Shown one piece after another: positions 1-5,252 of a stretch of 5,252 nucleotides of DNA. Both the position numbers and the translations under genes were made by a program. The notes beneath the pieces were generated by a model, which did not search any database, was not told the DNA's origin, and worked only from the letters and a program-made list of their open reading frames with translations. How positions within the stretch are numbered: position 1 is the stretch's first letter; every line of letters starts with the position of its first letter. Source of the DNA: Acidobacteriota bacterium (lineage in GTDB: Bacteria; Planctomycetota; Phycisphaerae; WQYP01; JAJZKJ01); assembly GCA_021804195.1 (NCBI GenBank), contig JAJZKJ010000202.1, positions 1 through 5,252 on the forward strand. Reading direction: 5' to 3'.

Positions 1-214
1 AACTGGAATGGGATAGGGTCAATGATATTACTCATTGATGCTGTTAAGAATGCGCCACATTTGTTTTAAAAGTAAATCTTTCAGCGTTGCGACTTAGATC
101 GGCCACAATGTATGCGTCATGCCAACTCACACCCGTCGCACATCCCTATGATAATTGTACGCGCTGCGGCGTGTTGCCGATAGTCCGCCGCGCCGCGGGA
201 GAGCAAGACTCGCC
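1..214. other. Intergenic stretch without a supportable gene
   Basis: No reading frame here has both a credible start and coding character. The first ~160 bases are more AT-rich than the rest of the window, as expected of a regulatory or intergenic region. The plus frame entering from the left edge closes at a TAA at 67-69 after 22 codons with no recognisable product. A minus-strand ATG at 35-33 stays open to the left edge for 11 codons, but it has no Shine-Dalgarno site and is too short to call. Bases 161-214 are GC-rich and can form small stems, but no stem followed by a T-run that would mark an intrinsic terminator for the ferritin-like gene is visible. Confidence 0.6.
19..38. repeat. Perfect 7-bp inverted repeat with 6-base spacer
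   Basis: The arms TCAATGA (19-25) and TCATTGA (32-38) are exact reverse complements around the spacer TATTAC. No T-run follows on either strand, so an intrinsic terminator is unlikely. The AT-rich setting would suit an operator for a gene beyond the left edge. It lies downstream of the ferritin-like gene, so it is unlikely to control that gene. The arms loosely resemble Fur-type AATGATA half sites, but the 7-6-7 layout does not match a classical Fur box. Confidence 0.4.
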
Positions 215-721
215 CTATTGAAGGGGACACGATTCCACGATCTGCTTGCCGGACGCCTTGAATAACTCCCGCAACTGCCGCACGCGCTGGAGTCCCGCCT
301 CGGTCAAGGTCAGGAAAAGTTCCCGGACTTCGGCGATTTTAGCGACGGCGGCATAACGGCTGTAGAAACTAATCGCCCTTTTTTCGCTGGCGATAATCAA
401 TTTCATCGCCTCATCAAAACGCTCGTTATTCCGAGCGTCCACCAGTCGCGGACCCACGCAAACAAGTCTTTTATCTTCGGCGGCCAGAAAAAAACAGACG
501 TCCGGAAAGAGTCGCTCCAGAAGATCGCGCAGGCGGTCGCGCTGGGAGTTCTCCTGCTGCGCCATGTTCTGGAACGATCGGCGTAAATTTTCGTCGCGCG
601 CCTTTTCCGCCAGTACAATGTAACGATAGGCGGCGACCGCTTCGCCATAAGCCGCTATCGCCAGGGCCTTATCATCACCGAGGCGGGCAATGTCAACGGG
701 ATGGAATTTTTTCGCCATCAT
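215..721 (-). CDS. Ferritin-like (rubrerythrin-type) domain protein with atypical metal site
   Basis: The 168-residue product is mostly charged helix and reads as a four-helix ferritin-like bundle without a rubredoxin tail. Four glutamates fall where rubrerythrin-type diiron ligands belong: E27 (helix 1), E57 (helix 2), E113 (helix 3) and E141 (helix 4), with near-equal spacings of 30 and 28 residues in the two halves. The ExxH histidines normally found in helices 2 and 4 are absent: the motifs read ENSQ (57-60) and EAGL (141-144). Canonical peroxide reductase or iron oxidase activity is therefore uncertain. The linker after helix 2 (about 72-100) contains C76 and C88. Two tandem ATGs (721 and 718) are possible starts; the only SD-like element, AGGG, lies about 12 bases upstream, which is weak. 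A TAGAAT hexamer at 733-728 could give a near-leaderless transcript. The gene is divergent from rpsB. Fold assignment is fairly secure; function is not known. Confidence 0.72.
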   Translation of the reverse strand: MMAKKFHPVDIARLGDDKALAIAAYGEAVAAYRYIVLAEKARDENLRRSFQNMAQQENSQRDRLRDLLERLFPDVCFFLAAEDKRLVCVGPRLVDARNNERFDEAMKLIIASEKRAISFYSRYAAVAKIAEVRELFLTLTEAGLQRVRQLRELFKASGKQIVESCPLQ

Positions 722-740
722 CTATGTATTCTACCCTGAT

Positions 741-769
741 TTGACCGGCGATACCCGCAGTGATAACCT
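741..769 (+). promoter_or_regulatory. Possible sigma70-type promoter for rpsB
   Basis: TTGACC at 741-746 matches five of six bases of the -35 consensus. The downstream element is weaker: GATAAC at 762-767 (15-base spacing, four of six matches) or TAACCT at 764-769 (17-base spacing, three of six). Transcription would begin near 775 and leave a leader of about 145 bases ahead of rpsB. Position and orientation are right, but the -10 is poor. Confidence 0.35.
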
Positions 770-855
770 TATGAGTTCGCCGTGGTTGCCGCAGCCGGCG
801 GGCGAGTGACCCGCGGGCTCGGGCAGGGCTCTTTTTCGGCTTTCGGGCCGCGGGA

Positions 856-899
856 AGCGCTGTTAGGAAACCGGGTCACGGCGGGTTTCTCAAAGCGCT
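856..899 (+). other. Candidate two-stem hairpin in the rpsB leader
   Basis: An outer stem pairs AGCGCT (856-861) with AGCGCT (894-899), and an inner stem pairs GAAACC (867-872) with GGTTTC (884-889), separated by a small 5/4-base internal loop. The structure ends six bases before the rpsB Shine-Dalgarno site. Such a place suits translational autoregulation of a ribosomal protein gene, as is known for rpsB leaders in other bacteria, but this hairpin was found only by eye and does not match a leader family I can name. Confidence 0.35.
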
Positions 900-904
900 G
901 TTTC

Positions 905-910
905 GGGAGA
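905..910 (+). promoter_or_regulatory. Shine-Dalgarno site of rpsB
   Basis: GGGAGA ends eight bases before the ATG at 919, a normal spacing. Together with the conserved S2 N-terminus it settles the start of rpsB. Confidence 0.7.
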
Positions 911-918
911 ACTTCTTT

Positions 919-1815
919 ATGGCCAATCCTCAATATGTGCGCGATCTCATTGACGCCGGCATCCATTTTGGCCACCGCACCAGCCGGTGGAATCCCAAAA
1001 TGAAACCATACATTTATGGCAAACGAAACCTGATTCATATCATCGACGTTCGGGAAACACTCAAGGGTCTCCTGGCGGCCCAGCGATTTTTAAGCCGGCT
1101 TGTGGCCAATGGGCGCGATGTATTGTTTGTCGGAACCAAGCGGCAGGCGCAGCCGGTGATCGACGAAGCGGGCAAGCAAACCGGAATGCCGGTGGTAACG
1201 GAGCGGTGGCTGGGGGGGACGTTGACGAACTACCGCACCATCCGTTCGCGTTTGCAGCGGCTGGAGGAACTGGAAAAAATCCTCGGCTCCCCGGACCTGG
1301 GTAAAAATTACTCCAAAAAAATGGAATCCAACCTGAATCGCGAATACCGGAAAATCCTGCGCAACCTGGCGGGTATCCGCAACATGGATCGGCTGCCCGG
1401 GGCGCTGGTGGTGGTGGATGTGCGGCGGGAGAACATCGCCATCCAGGAGGCCCGCAAGCTGGGTATTGCGGTGGTGGCGATCATCGACACCGACAGCGAT
1501 CCCGACTTGGTGGATATAGCCATTCCCGCCAACGACGACGCTCTTCGCGGCATCGATCTGCTGCTCAAAGAGATCGTCGCGGCGGTGCTGGAAGGCAAAT
1601 CCGGCCGTGTCGCCCGGGAGGAGCAGGACAAGGCGCAACAGCGCAACACCCGCAATGAGCGGTCGGATCGCCGTCGCCGGCCGACATCCGCACAAATGGA
1701 AGAGCCGGCGGCCGATAAGCCCGCCGTGGAAGAAACTATCGCGCCGCCGCCGGCGCCGCTGGATAGCGCTGCGGTTCCGGCCAACGGCGCCGGCGCCCCG
1801 GCGCCCAATGTCTAA
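919..1815 (+). CDS. rpsB: 30S ribosomal protein S2
   Basis: S2 is a core protein of the small ribosomal subunit, bound on its solvent side near the head-body junction, and is needed for translation. The N-terminus has the family pattern, with [15 protein letters not shown] at 14-28, then the IDVRETL block at 42-48 and the RWLGGTLTN block near 97. A charged helical segment around 110-150 fits the S2 coiled-coil domain. The second S2 signature begins at P160, with VVVDVRRE to E171 and E177 near its end, followed by IIDTDSDPD (188-196). The start at 919 has a good SD site. The protein is 298 residues against 241 in E. coli; the excess is a tail from about 235 that is first charged (RSDRRRR) and then Ala/Pro-rich. 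The usual partner tsf is not downstream; a PAP2 gene overlaps the stop codon instead. Confidence 0.97.
   Translation: MANPQYVRDLIDAGIHFGHRTSRWNPKMKPYIYGKRNLIHIIDVRETLKGLLAAQRFLSRLVANGRDVLFVGTKRQAQPVIDEAGKQTGMPVVTERWLGGTLTNYRTIRSRLQRLEELEKILGSPDLGKNYSKKMESNLNREYRKILRNLAGIRNMDRLPGALVVVDVRRENIAIQEARKLGIAVVAIIDTDSDPDLVDIAIPANDDALRGIDLLLKEIVAAVLEGKSGRVAREEQDKAQQRNTRNERSDRRRRPTSAQMEEPAADKPAVEETIAPPPAPLDSAAVPANGAGAPAPNV
1786..1805 (+). other. Strong GC hairpin at the rpsB/PAP2 junction
   Basis: GGCGCCGG (1786-1793) pairs perfectly with CCGGCGCC (1798-1805) around a CGCC tetraloop, giving eight consecutive G-C pairs. It lies in the last rpsB codons and ends two bases before the ATG at 1808. No T-run follows, so it is not a typical terminator. 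It could hinder initiation on the PAP2 gene unless a ribosome finishing rpsB melts it; alternatively it is simply a by-product of Gly-Ala-Pro codons. Confidence 0.5.
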
Positions 1816-2659
1816 GGAACTAACTTTGCCGATGAAGCCGCCGCCCCATACGACCGATGCCTGGTCCCAACGGCATCCGGTTCTCAAAAAAAACCTGATA
1901 ATTCTAGCGCTGATAGCTGTAGCCGAAATCGCCCTGCTGAGTTTCAACGCGCGCCTGGACACATTTTTCTGGCGGGCCACGCGTTGGGTCATGGGCAACC
2001 AGCAGCCGTACAAGTGGCAGGCGGTGCGGGTCAATACGGCCACGCATCCCCACGCGCCATGGTGGCGGACGCTTACGCCGCCGTTTCATTCCGAACTTTA
2101 TCATCACACGGAAAGCACGTGGCGGATTCTGCGCGACGTGGGCGAGCCGGGCGAGATTCTCTTTATCTGCGTTTTGCTGTGGGTATATGATCCCGCCGGC
2201 TGGAAAGCCGCGGTATTGACGCTCGGCGGCGTATTGGGGGCGGGCAGTGTTTCCGAAGCCTTCAAGTGCGTCTGTGGCCGGTTGCGACCGATTTCCATGT
2301 TGCCCGACGGCCGCCTCAACGACGGTCTGAACGTGTGGGAGTGGGGGCGCGGTTTTCATACCCAGACAAACCTCTCCTTTCCCAGCGGCCATGCGATGGT
2401 GGGGTTCGCCCTGGCGGCGGCTCTGACGTATTTATCCCCCCGGGGGAGGCGTCTGTTCCTGGTGCTGGCGTGGCTGGTGGCGTTTTCCCGGGTGGTGATG
2501 CAGGCGCATTTTTATTCCGACGTGATCGCCGGCGGAACCATCGGCTGGTTCTGCGGCTTCGGCGTGATCATTTGGCTGGGAGAGCGACTGGGTCTTCCGC
2601 AGCGGCAATTGGCGCCGGCAACTGCAACTGCCGCCGCCTGTGAAATATCGCCGCCGTGA
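1808..2659 (+). CDS. PAP2-superfamily membrane phosphatase
   Basis: Members of this superfamily remove phosphate from lipid phosphates or pyrophosphates (for example PgpB-type phosphatidylglycerophosphate or undecaprenyl pyrophosphate phosphatases); the substrate here cannot be read from sequence. All three catalytic motifs are intact, numbered from the ATG at 1808: K153-x6-R160-P161, P192-S-G-H195, and S227-R228-x5-H234-x3-D238. The two histidines are the expected nucleophile and acid/base. Several hydrophobic segments (near 31-48, 118-131, 137-152, 196-210, 215-230 and 238-258) indicate an integral membrane protein of 283 residues. Start choice is open: ATG 1808 overlaps the rpsB stop by eight bases, a common coupling arrangement, but has no SD; TTG 1826 lies seven bases after AAGGA (1814-1818); ATG 1832 lies 13 bases after it. 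It is probably cotranscribed with rpsB. Its 3' end overlaps the convergent transporter gene by 92 bases. Confidence 0.88.
   Translation: MSKELTLPMKPPPHTTDAWSQRHPVLKKNLIILALIAVAEIALLSFNARLDTFFWRATRWVMGNQQPYKWQAVRVNTATHPHAPWWRTLTPPFHSELYHHTESTWRILRDVGEPGEILFICVLLWVYDPAGWKAAVLTLGGVLGAGSVSEAFKCVCGRLRPISMLPDGRLNDGLNVWEWGRGFHTQTNLSFPSGHAMVGFALAAALTYLSPRGRRLFLVLAWLVAFSRVVMQAHFYSDVIAGGTIGWFCGFGVIIWLGERLGLPQRQLAPATATAAACEISPP
1814..1818 (+). promoter_or_regulatory. SD-like AAGGA overlapping the rpsB stop codon
   Basis: AAGGA begins within the TAA stop of rpsB. It is correctly spaced (seven bases) for an in-frame TTG at 1826 and rather far (13 bases) from the ATG at 1832. It lies downstream of the ATG at 1808, so if it is used, the PAP2 protein starts later than annotated by six or eight residues. 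Confidence 0.4.
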
Positions 2660-3962
2660 CGAGCAGGCACAAGATAGCCGAGAGGTAATACGGCATGGCG
2701 GGAAACACGTACTGAAAAAGCAGGCCGGCCAGAATCGGCCCCAATGCCCGGGCCAGGCTGGCCATGCCCTGATTGGCGCCCAGCACGTCACCCTGCTCAT
2801 CCGCGTTGCAATGCCGGCTGATCAGAGACTGCATGCTGGGGCTGAATAACCCGCTACCCACCGCCAGCAAAATGCCGCCAACAAGAAAGCCGGTCCAACG
2901 CCACGCCCAATGAATCGGCAGGCCGATGATAATTAACCCCGCCGAGATAATCACCGGTCCGAGCATCGTGAGTTTCAATTCGCCATATTTTCTGGTTAAC
3001 CGCCCGATCAATCCGCCCTGAATCAGCACCATGACAATTCCGATGGCGCCAAACAACCACCCGGAGGCGTAACTGGAGCGGTCATCCTGCTTTTTGCGGA
3101 AGGCCCTGAGCGCTGGCGGCGCAGTGGAGATGGCCGGCTTTTCCGCGCTGGCATTGGCCCGGGCTGGGATGAGCTTGCCGTCACCGGTTTGGCGGATCAT
3201 GGCGGATTTGGTCATGGGATACATGCGATGCTGAATCAGCAGGCTGAACGTTTGTTCCATGCCCGCAAAAGCAAAACCATTGACAAAGAACAGCAGGATC
3301 AGCGGACCAACAATGGGCCGCACCAGCGCGTGTTCCAGGCCGCGAAAACTGAAACGCCGGGCGGCGGCATCGTTGCGCTGATTATTCGGCGTGCGTGATT
3401 CCGCCAGTTGGGTAAATGTCAGCGTCAGTGCGGTGAAGGAAAATACCGCCGCCACCAGCGGGACGTATTGCAATCCCAGAAAATGCGATACCAATCCGCC
3501 GATCACCGGCCCGAAGATAAAACCCAACCCAAACGCCGCGCCGATTACGCCCATCCCTTTGGCCCGGTTTTCCGGCGTGGTGATGTCGGCGATATAGGCA
3601 TTGGCCGTGGAAATATTGCCGCCACTGATGCCATCGAGAATGCGCGAGGCAAAAATCAGCACAATGCCGAATGCTCCACCCTGGAAAAAATTGGCCGAGA
3701 AAAGCATAAGGAAGCCGACAATCGTCCCGATCTGGCTGATAATCAGCACCGGCCGCCGGCCAATATGATCCGACCAGCGGCCCAGAATTGGCGCAAAGAG
3801 AAACTGAAAAAAAGAATAGGTCGCGCCAATCAGCGTGAGGTAGAAATAATTACTGATGCCAAACTGCTGGCCATACAGTTGCAGGTTCGGCAGCACGATA
3901 CCGAAGCCGACAAGATCGACAAACACGATGAGAAAAATAGTCAGAAGGCTCACCCTTCGCAT
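2568..3962 (-). CDS. MFS transporter, TetA-like drug/proton antiporter type
   Basis: A 464-residue polytopic inner-membrane protein of the major facilitator superfamily. The N-terminal helix has the TetA-like pattern DLVGFGIVLP (16-25). Motif A between TM2 and TM3 reads G61-x3-D65-x2-GRR (68-70); motif B has R107 and the G111-x2-GG block; motif C in TM5 is G141 through GP (151-152) to GG (155-156), typical of the proton-antiporter half. A motif A-like repeat, GGLIGRLTRKYG (316-327), follows TM8. The substrate cannot be deduced; resistance should not be assumed. Oddity: residues about 247-297, between the presumed TM7 and TM8, form a polar, Ala/Pro/Lys-rich loop far longer than usual. The start is well supported by AAGGAG five bases upstream of the ATG. 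It lies 66 bases downstream of the hemW-type gene on the same strand, so cotranscription is likely. Its last 30 residues are encoded opposite the PAP2 gene end. Confidence 0.9.
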   Translation of the reverse strand: MRRVSLLTIFLIVFVDLVGFGIVLPNLQLYGQQFGISNYFYLTLIGATYSFFQFLFAPILGRWSDHIGRRPVLIISQIGTIVGFLMLFSANFFQGGAFGIVLIFASRILDGISGGNISTANAYIADITTPENRAKGMGVIGAAFGLGFIFGPVIGGLVSHFLGLQYVPLVAAVFSFTALTLTFTQLAESRTPNNQRNDAAARRFSFRGLEHALVRPIVGPLILLFFVNGFAFAGMEQTFSLLIQHRMYPMTKSAMIRQTGDGKLIPARANASAEKPAISTAPPALRAFRKKQDDRSSYASGWLFGAIGIVMVLIQGGLIGRLTRKYGELKLTMLGPVIISAGLIIIGLPIHWAWRWTGFLVGGILLAVGSGLFSPSMQSLISRHCNADEQGDVLGANQGMASLARALGPILAGLLFQYVFPAMPYYLSAILCLLVTAAIFHRRRQLQLPAPIAAAEDPVALPAK

Positions 3963-3967
3963 GAAAA

Positions 3968-3973
3968 CTCCTT
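3968..3973 (-). promoter_or_regulatory. Shine-Dalgarno site of the MFS gene
   Basis: AAGGAG on the minus strand lies five bases before the ATG at 3962. It is the strongest ribosome binding site in the window and fixes the start of the transporter gene. Confidence 0.75.
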
Positions 3974-4028
3974 ATTCTGTTTGGCGCCGTGGTGCGGCTC
4001 GCGGGCCGCTGCGCCGGCGCGCGTAACA

Positions 4029-5213
4029 TCATCCTGCACGGCCAACGGGGTTGTAAAACGCCGCCAGTACGTCGGCCAGAATCGTATCGGAAACCGCCAC
4101 GGCGGCGTCGGTCAAGACCAGCGATTGCGGCGTATCCGCCAGAACGCCCAGACCTTCATATTTGCGGCGCACGGGAGCGAGAATTTTCCACGCATCGACG
4201 CCGGTTTTCTCCGCAAACCGCGCGTAGTCAAGACCCTCGCGCAACCGCAGTTGGAGCATCGCCAACTCGCCCCAGCGCGCCAAGCCGGTCAGCCGCTCCA
4301 TTTGCACAATGGGCAGGCGCGGCGCCGGGGCCGCCAGAGCGTCGCGGTAGCGCGCCAGACTGGCCACGTTTTTCCAGCGAAAACCGCTATGGTGGCTGGC
4401 CGCGGACGGCCCCCAGCCCAGGTACGCACCGCCGCGCCAGCAATGGATATTGTGCCGGCATTCGCCGCCGGGCCGGGCGTAATTGGATATTTCATAACGG
4501 TAATAGCCCTGTTCGCACAGGCGGTTTCGCACCTGTTCAAACAGGGCCAGTTCCAGAGCTTCGGGGACCGGTTGAATCCGCCCGCGGAAGCGCGCGGCGG
4601 TCAGCGGCGTGTTCGGTTCGTATACCAGATTGTAGCATGATACATGTTCCGGCTCCAGTGCCAGCGTGCGGCGCAAACTCAGATCCAGCGTGGCCGGCGT
4701 TTGGCCGGGAATGCCGAATATCAAATCCACGTTGATGCGTGCGATTCCGGCGGCGCGAGCCGTGTCCACCGCCGCCGGCACGCTGGAGGGATGATGATCG
4801 CGCTGGAGCATTTGCAACTCGGCCGGCACAAAGCTCTGCGCGCCGAAACTGATCCGGTTGACACCGGCGGCCCGCAGCGCCCGCGCCCGCGGACGGTCAA
4901 ACGTGTTGGGATTGGCTTCGACGGTGAATTCGCTCAGCCGGCTGGTGTCCACGGCGTCAAGAAGAATCTCCAGGAGACTCGCCAGGTGGGCCGGGGAAAG
5001 CAGCGTGGGCGTGCCGCCGCCGACAAAAATAGTTTCCGGCGCCGGCGCCCCGAAATACTCGCGCTGCATCCGGGCTTCCCGCCGTAGAACGTGCAGATAG
5101 GCCGCGGCCTCATGCCGGTGGCCGGCGAGCGAATAGAAATCGCAATAATGGCACTTGGTCGTGCAGAAGGGTACATGCACATACACTGCGTCAACCGCCC
5201 CGGACGATTCCAA
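4029..5213 (-). CDS. hemW: HemW-type radical SAM heme chaperone
   Basis: HemW is a radical SAM protein that binds heme and delivers it to target proteins; it was long misnamed an oxygen-independent coproporphyrinogen III oxidase. The cluster motif is C17-x3-C21-x2-C24 followed by D25-F26, so the fourth cysteine of true HemN (CxxxCxxCxC) is missing, which favours HemW. Further family marks are VGGGTP (64-69), VEANP (98-102), FGAQSF (123-128), DLIFGIPGQT (163-172) and YEISNYA (240-246). The HNxxYW motif reads HNIHCW (254-259), with Cys in place of Tyr. The length, 394 residues, is close to the ~380 of known HemW. The start is uncertain: TTG 5213 has GGAG directly abutting it, and the frame stays open upstream to the window edge with no ATG or GTG, so the real start may be outside. 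The MFS gene follows 66 bases downstream. Confidence 0.88.
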   Translation of the reverse strand: MESSGAVDAVYVHVPFCTTKCHYCDFYSLAGHRHEAAAYLHVLRREARMQREYFGAPAPETIFVGGGTPTLLSPAHLASLLEILLDAVDTSRLSEFTVEANPNTFDRPRARALRAAGVNRISFGAQSFVPAELQMLQRDHHPSSVPAAVDTARAAGIARINVDLIFGIPGQTPATLDLSLRRTLALEPEHVSCYNLVYEPNTPLTAARFRGRIQPVPEALELALFEQVRNRLCEQGYYRYEISNYARPGGECRHNIHCWRGGAYLGWGPSAASHHSGFRWKNVASLARYRDALAAPAPRLPIVQMERLTGLARWGELAMLQLRLREGLDYARFAEKTGVDAWKILAPVRRKYEGLGVLADTPQSLVLTDAAVAVSDTILADVLAAFYNPVGRAG

Positions 5214-5252
5214 CTCCCGCCGCGGCGGCGGGGGAAAAAACGCGGCGCCAGA

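Noticed and set aside
19..38. Fur box
   Set aside because: AATGATA-like half sites are present, but spacing and outer bases do not fit the 19-base consensus, and the nearby ferritin-like gene is transcribed toward this site, not away from it.
1..69. Possible end of a gene entering from the left on the plus strand
   Set aside because: Twenty-two codons before a TAA, with no recognisable motif; an open stretch of that length is expected by chance.
166..191. GCGGCG/CGCCGC stem downstream of the ferritin-like gene
   Set aside because: The loop is 14 bases and no T-run follows in the direction of transcription; similar GC words occur throughout the region, so a terminator call is not supported.
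1607..1807. Upstream extension of the PAP2 gene to an ATG at 1607
   Set aside because: The extra 67 residues are Arg/Pro-rich and out of frame inside rpsB, with no membrane or catalytic feature; starts at 1808-1832 fit the family better.
1090..2043. A minus-strand open frame of 317 codons across rpsB and the PAP2 start
   Set aside because: It is antisense to rpsB, with a composition rich in Arg, His and Gly and no recognisable motif.
3994..4009. Hairpin GCGGC/GCCGC between hemW and the MFS gene
   Set aside because: The stem is only five base pairs and no T-run follows on the minus strand, so it is unlikely to be an intrinsic terminator.
3408..4640. A plus-strand open frame of 410 codons across the MFS and hemW genes
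   Set aside because: It lies antisense to two genes with clear family motifs, crosses their junction, has a Gln/Arg/His-rich composition without domain character, and has no convincing ribosome binding site. It is a by-product of GC-rich coding DNA.
3989..4735. A plus-strand open frame of 248 codons opposite hemW
   Set aside because: Arg/Pro/Ala-rich antisense frame without domain features; the opposite strand has a full set of HemW motifs.

Overview
The window looks like ordinary chromosomal sequence from a GC-rich bacterium; coding parts are clearly GC-rich and the left ~160 bases are noticeably more AT-rich. The S2 protein, with its long Ala/Pro/charged tail, and the ferritin-like protein remind me of Planctomycetota, possibly class Phycisphaerae. 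That placement is inference from recall of family style, not a database match.

Layout: bases 1-214 hold no supportable gene but contain a perfect 7-bp inverted repeat (19-38). A ferritin-like/rubrerythrin-type gene (215-721, minus) is divergent from rpsB (919-1815, plus), which encodes ribosomal protein S2. The 197-base gap between them carries a possible sigma70-type promoter, a leader hairpin and a good Shine-Dalgarno site for rpsB. A PAP2-superfamily membrane phosphatase gene starts across the rpsB stop codon (1808-2659, plus). It converges on, and overlaps by 92 bases, an MFS efflux-type transporter gene (2568-3962, minus). Upstream of that transporter on the same strand lies a HemW-type radical SAM gene (4029-5213, minus), whose true start may lie beyond the right edge.

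Two transcription units are likely: rpsB-PAP2 to the right, and hemW-MFS to the left. The ferritin-like gene is probably a third unit, divergent from rpsB. The main departures from the expected are these: a PAP2 gene sits where tsf (EF-Ts) usually follows rpsB; both ExxH histidines of the ferritin-like diiron site are replaced; there is a strong all-GC hairpin at the rpsB/PAP2 junction; the MFS protein has a long polar insertion between its presumed TM7 and TM8; and the HemW HNxxYW motif has Cys in place of Tyr. I found no mobile element, CRISPR array, tRNA, rRNA or defence-type cluster, and nothing that amounts to a convincing new multi-gene system.
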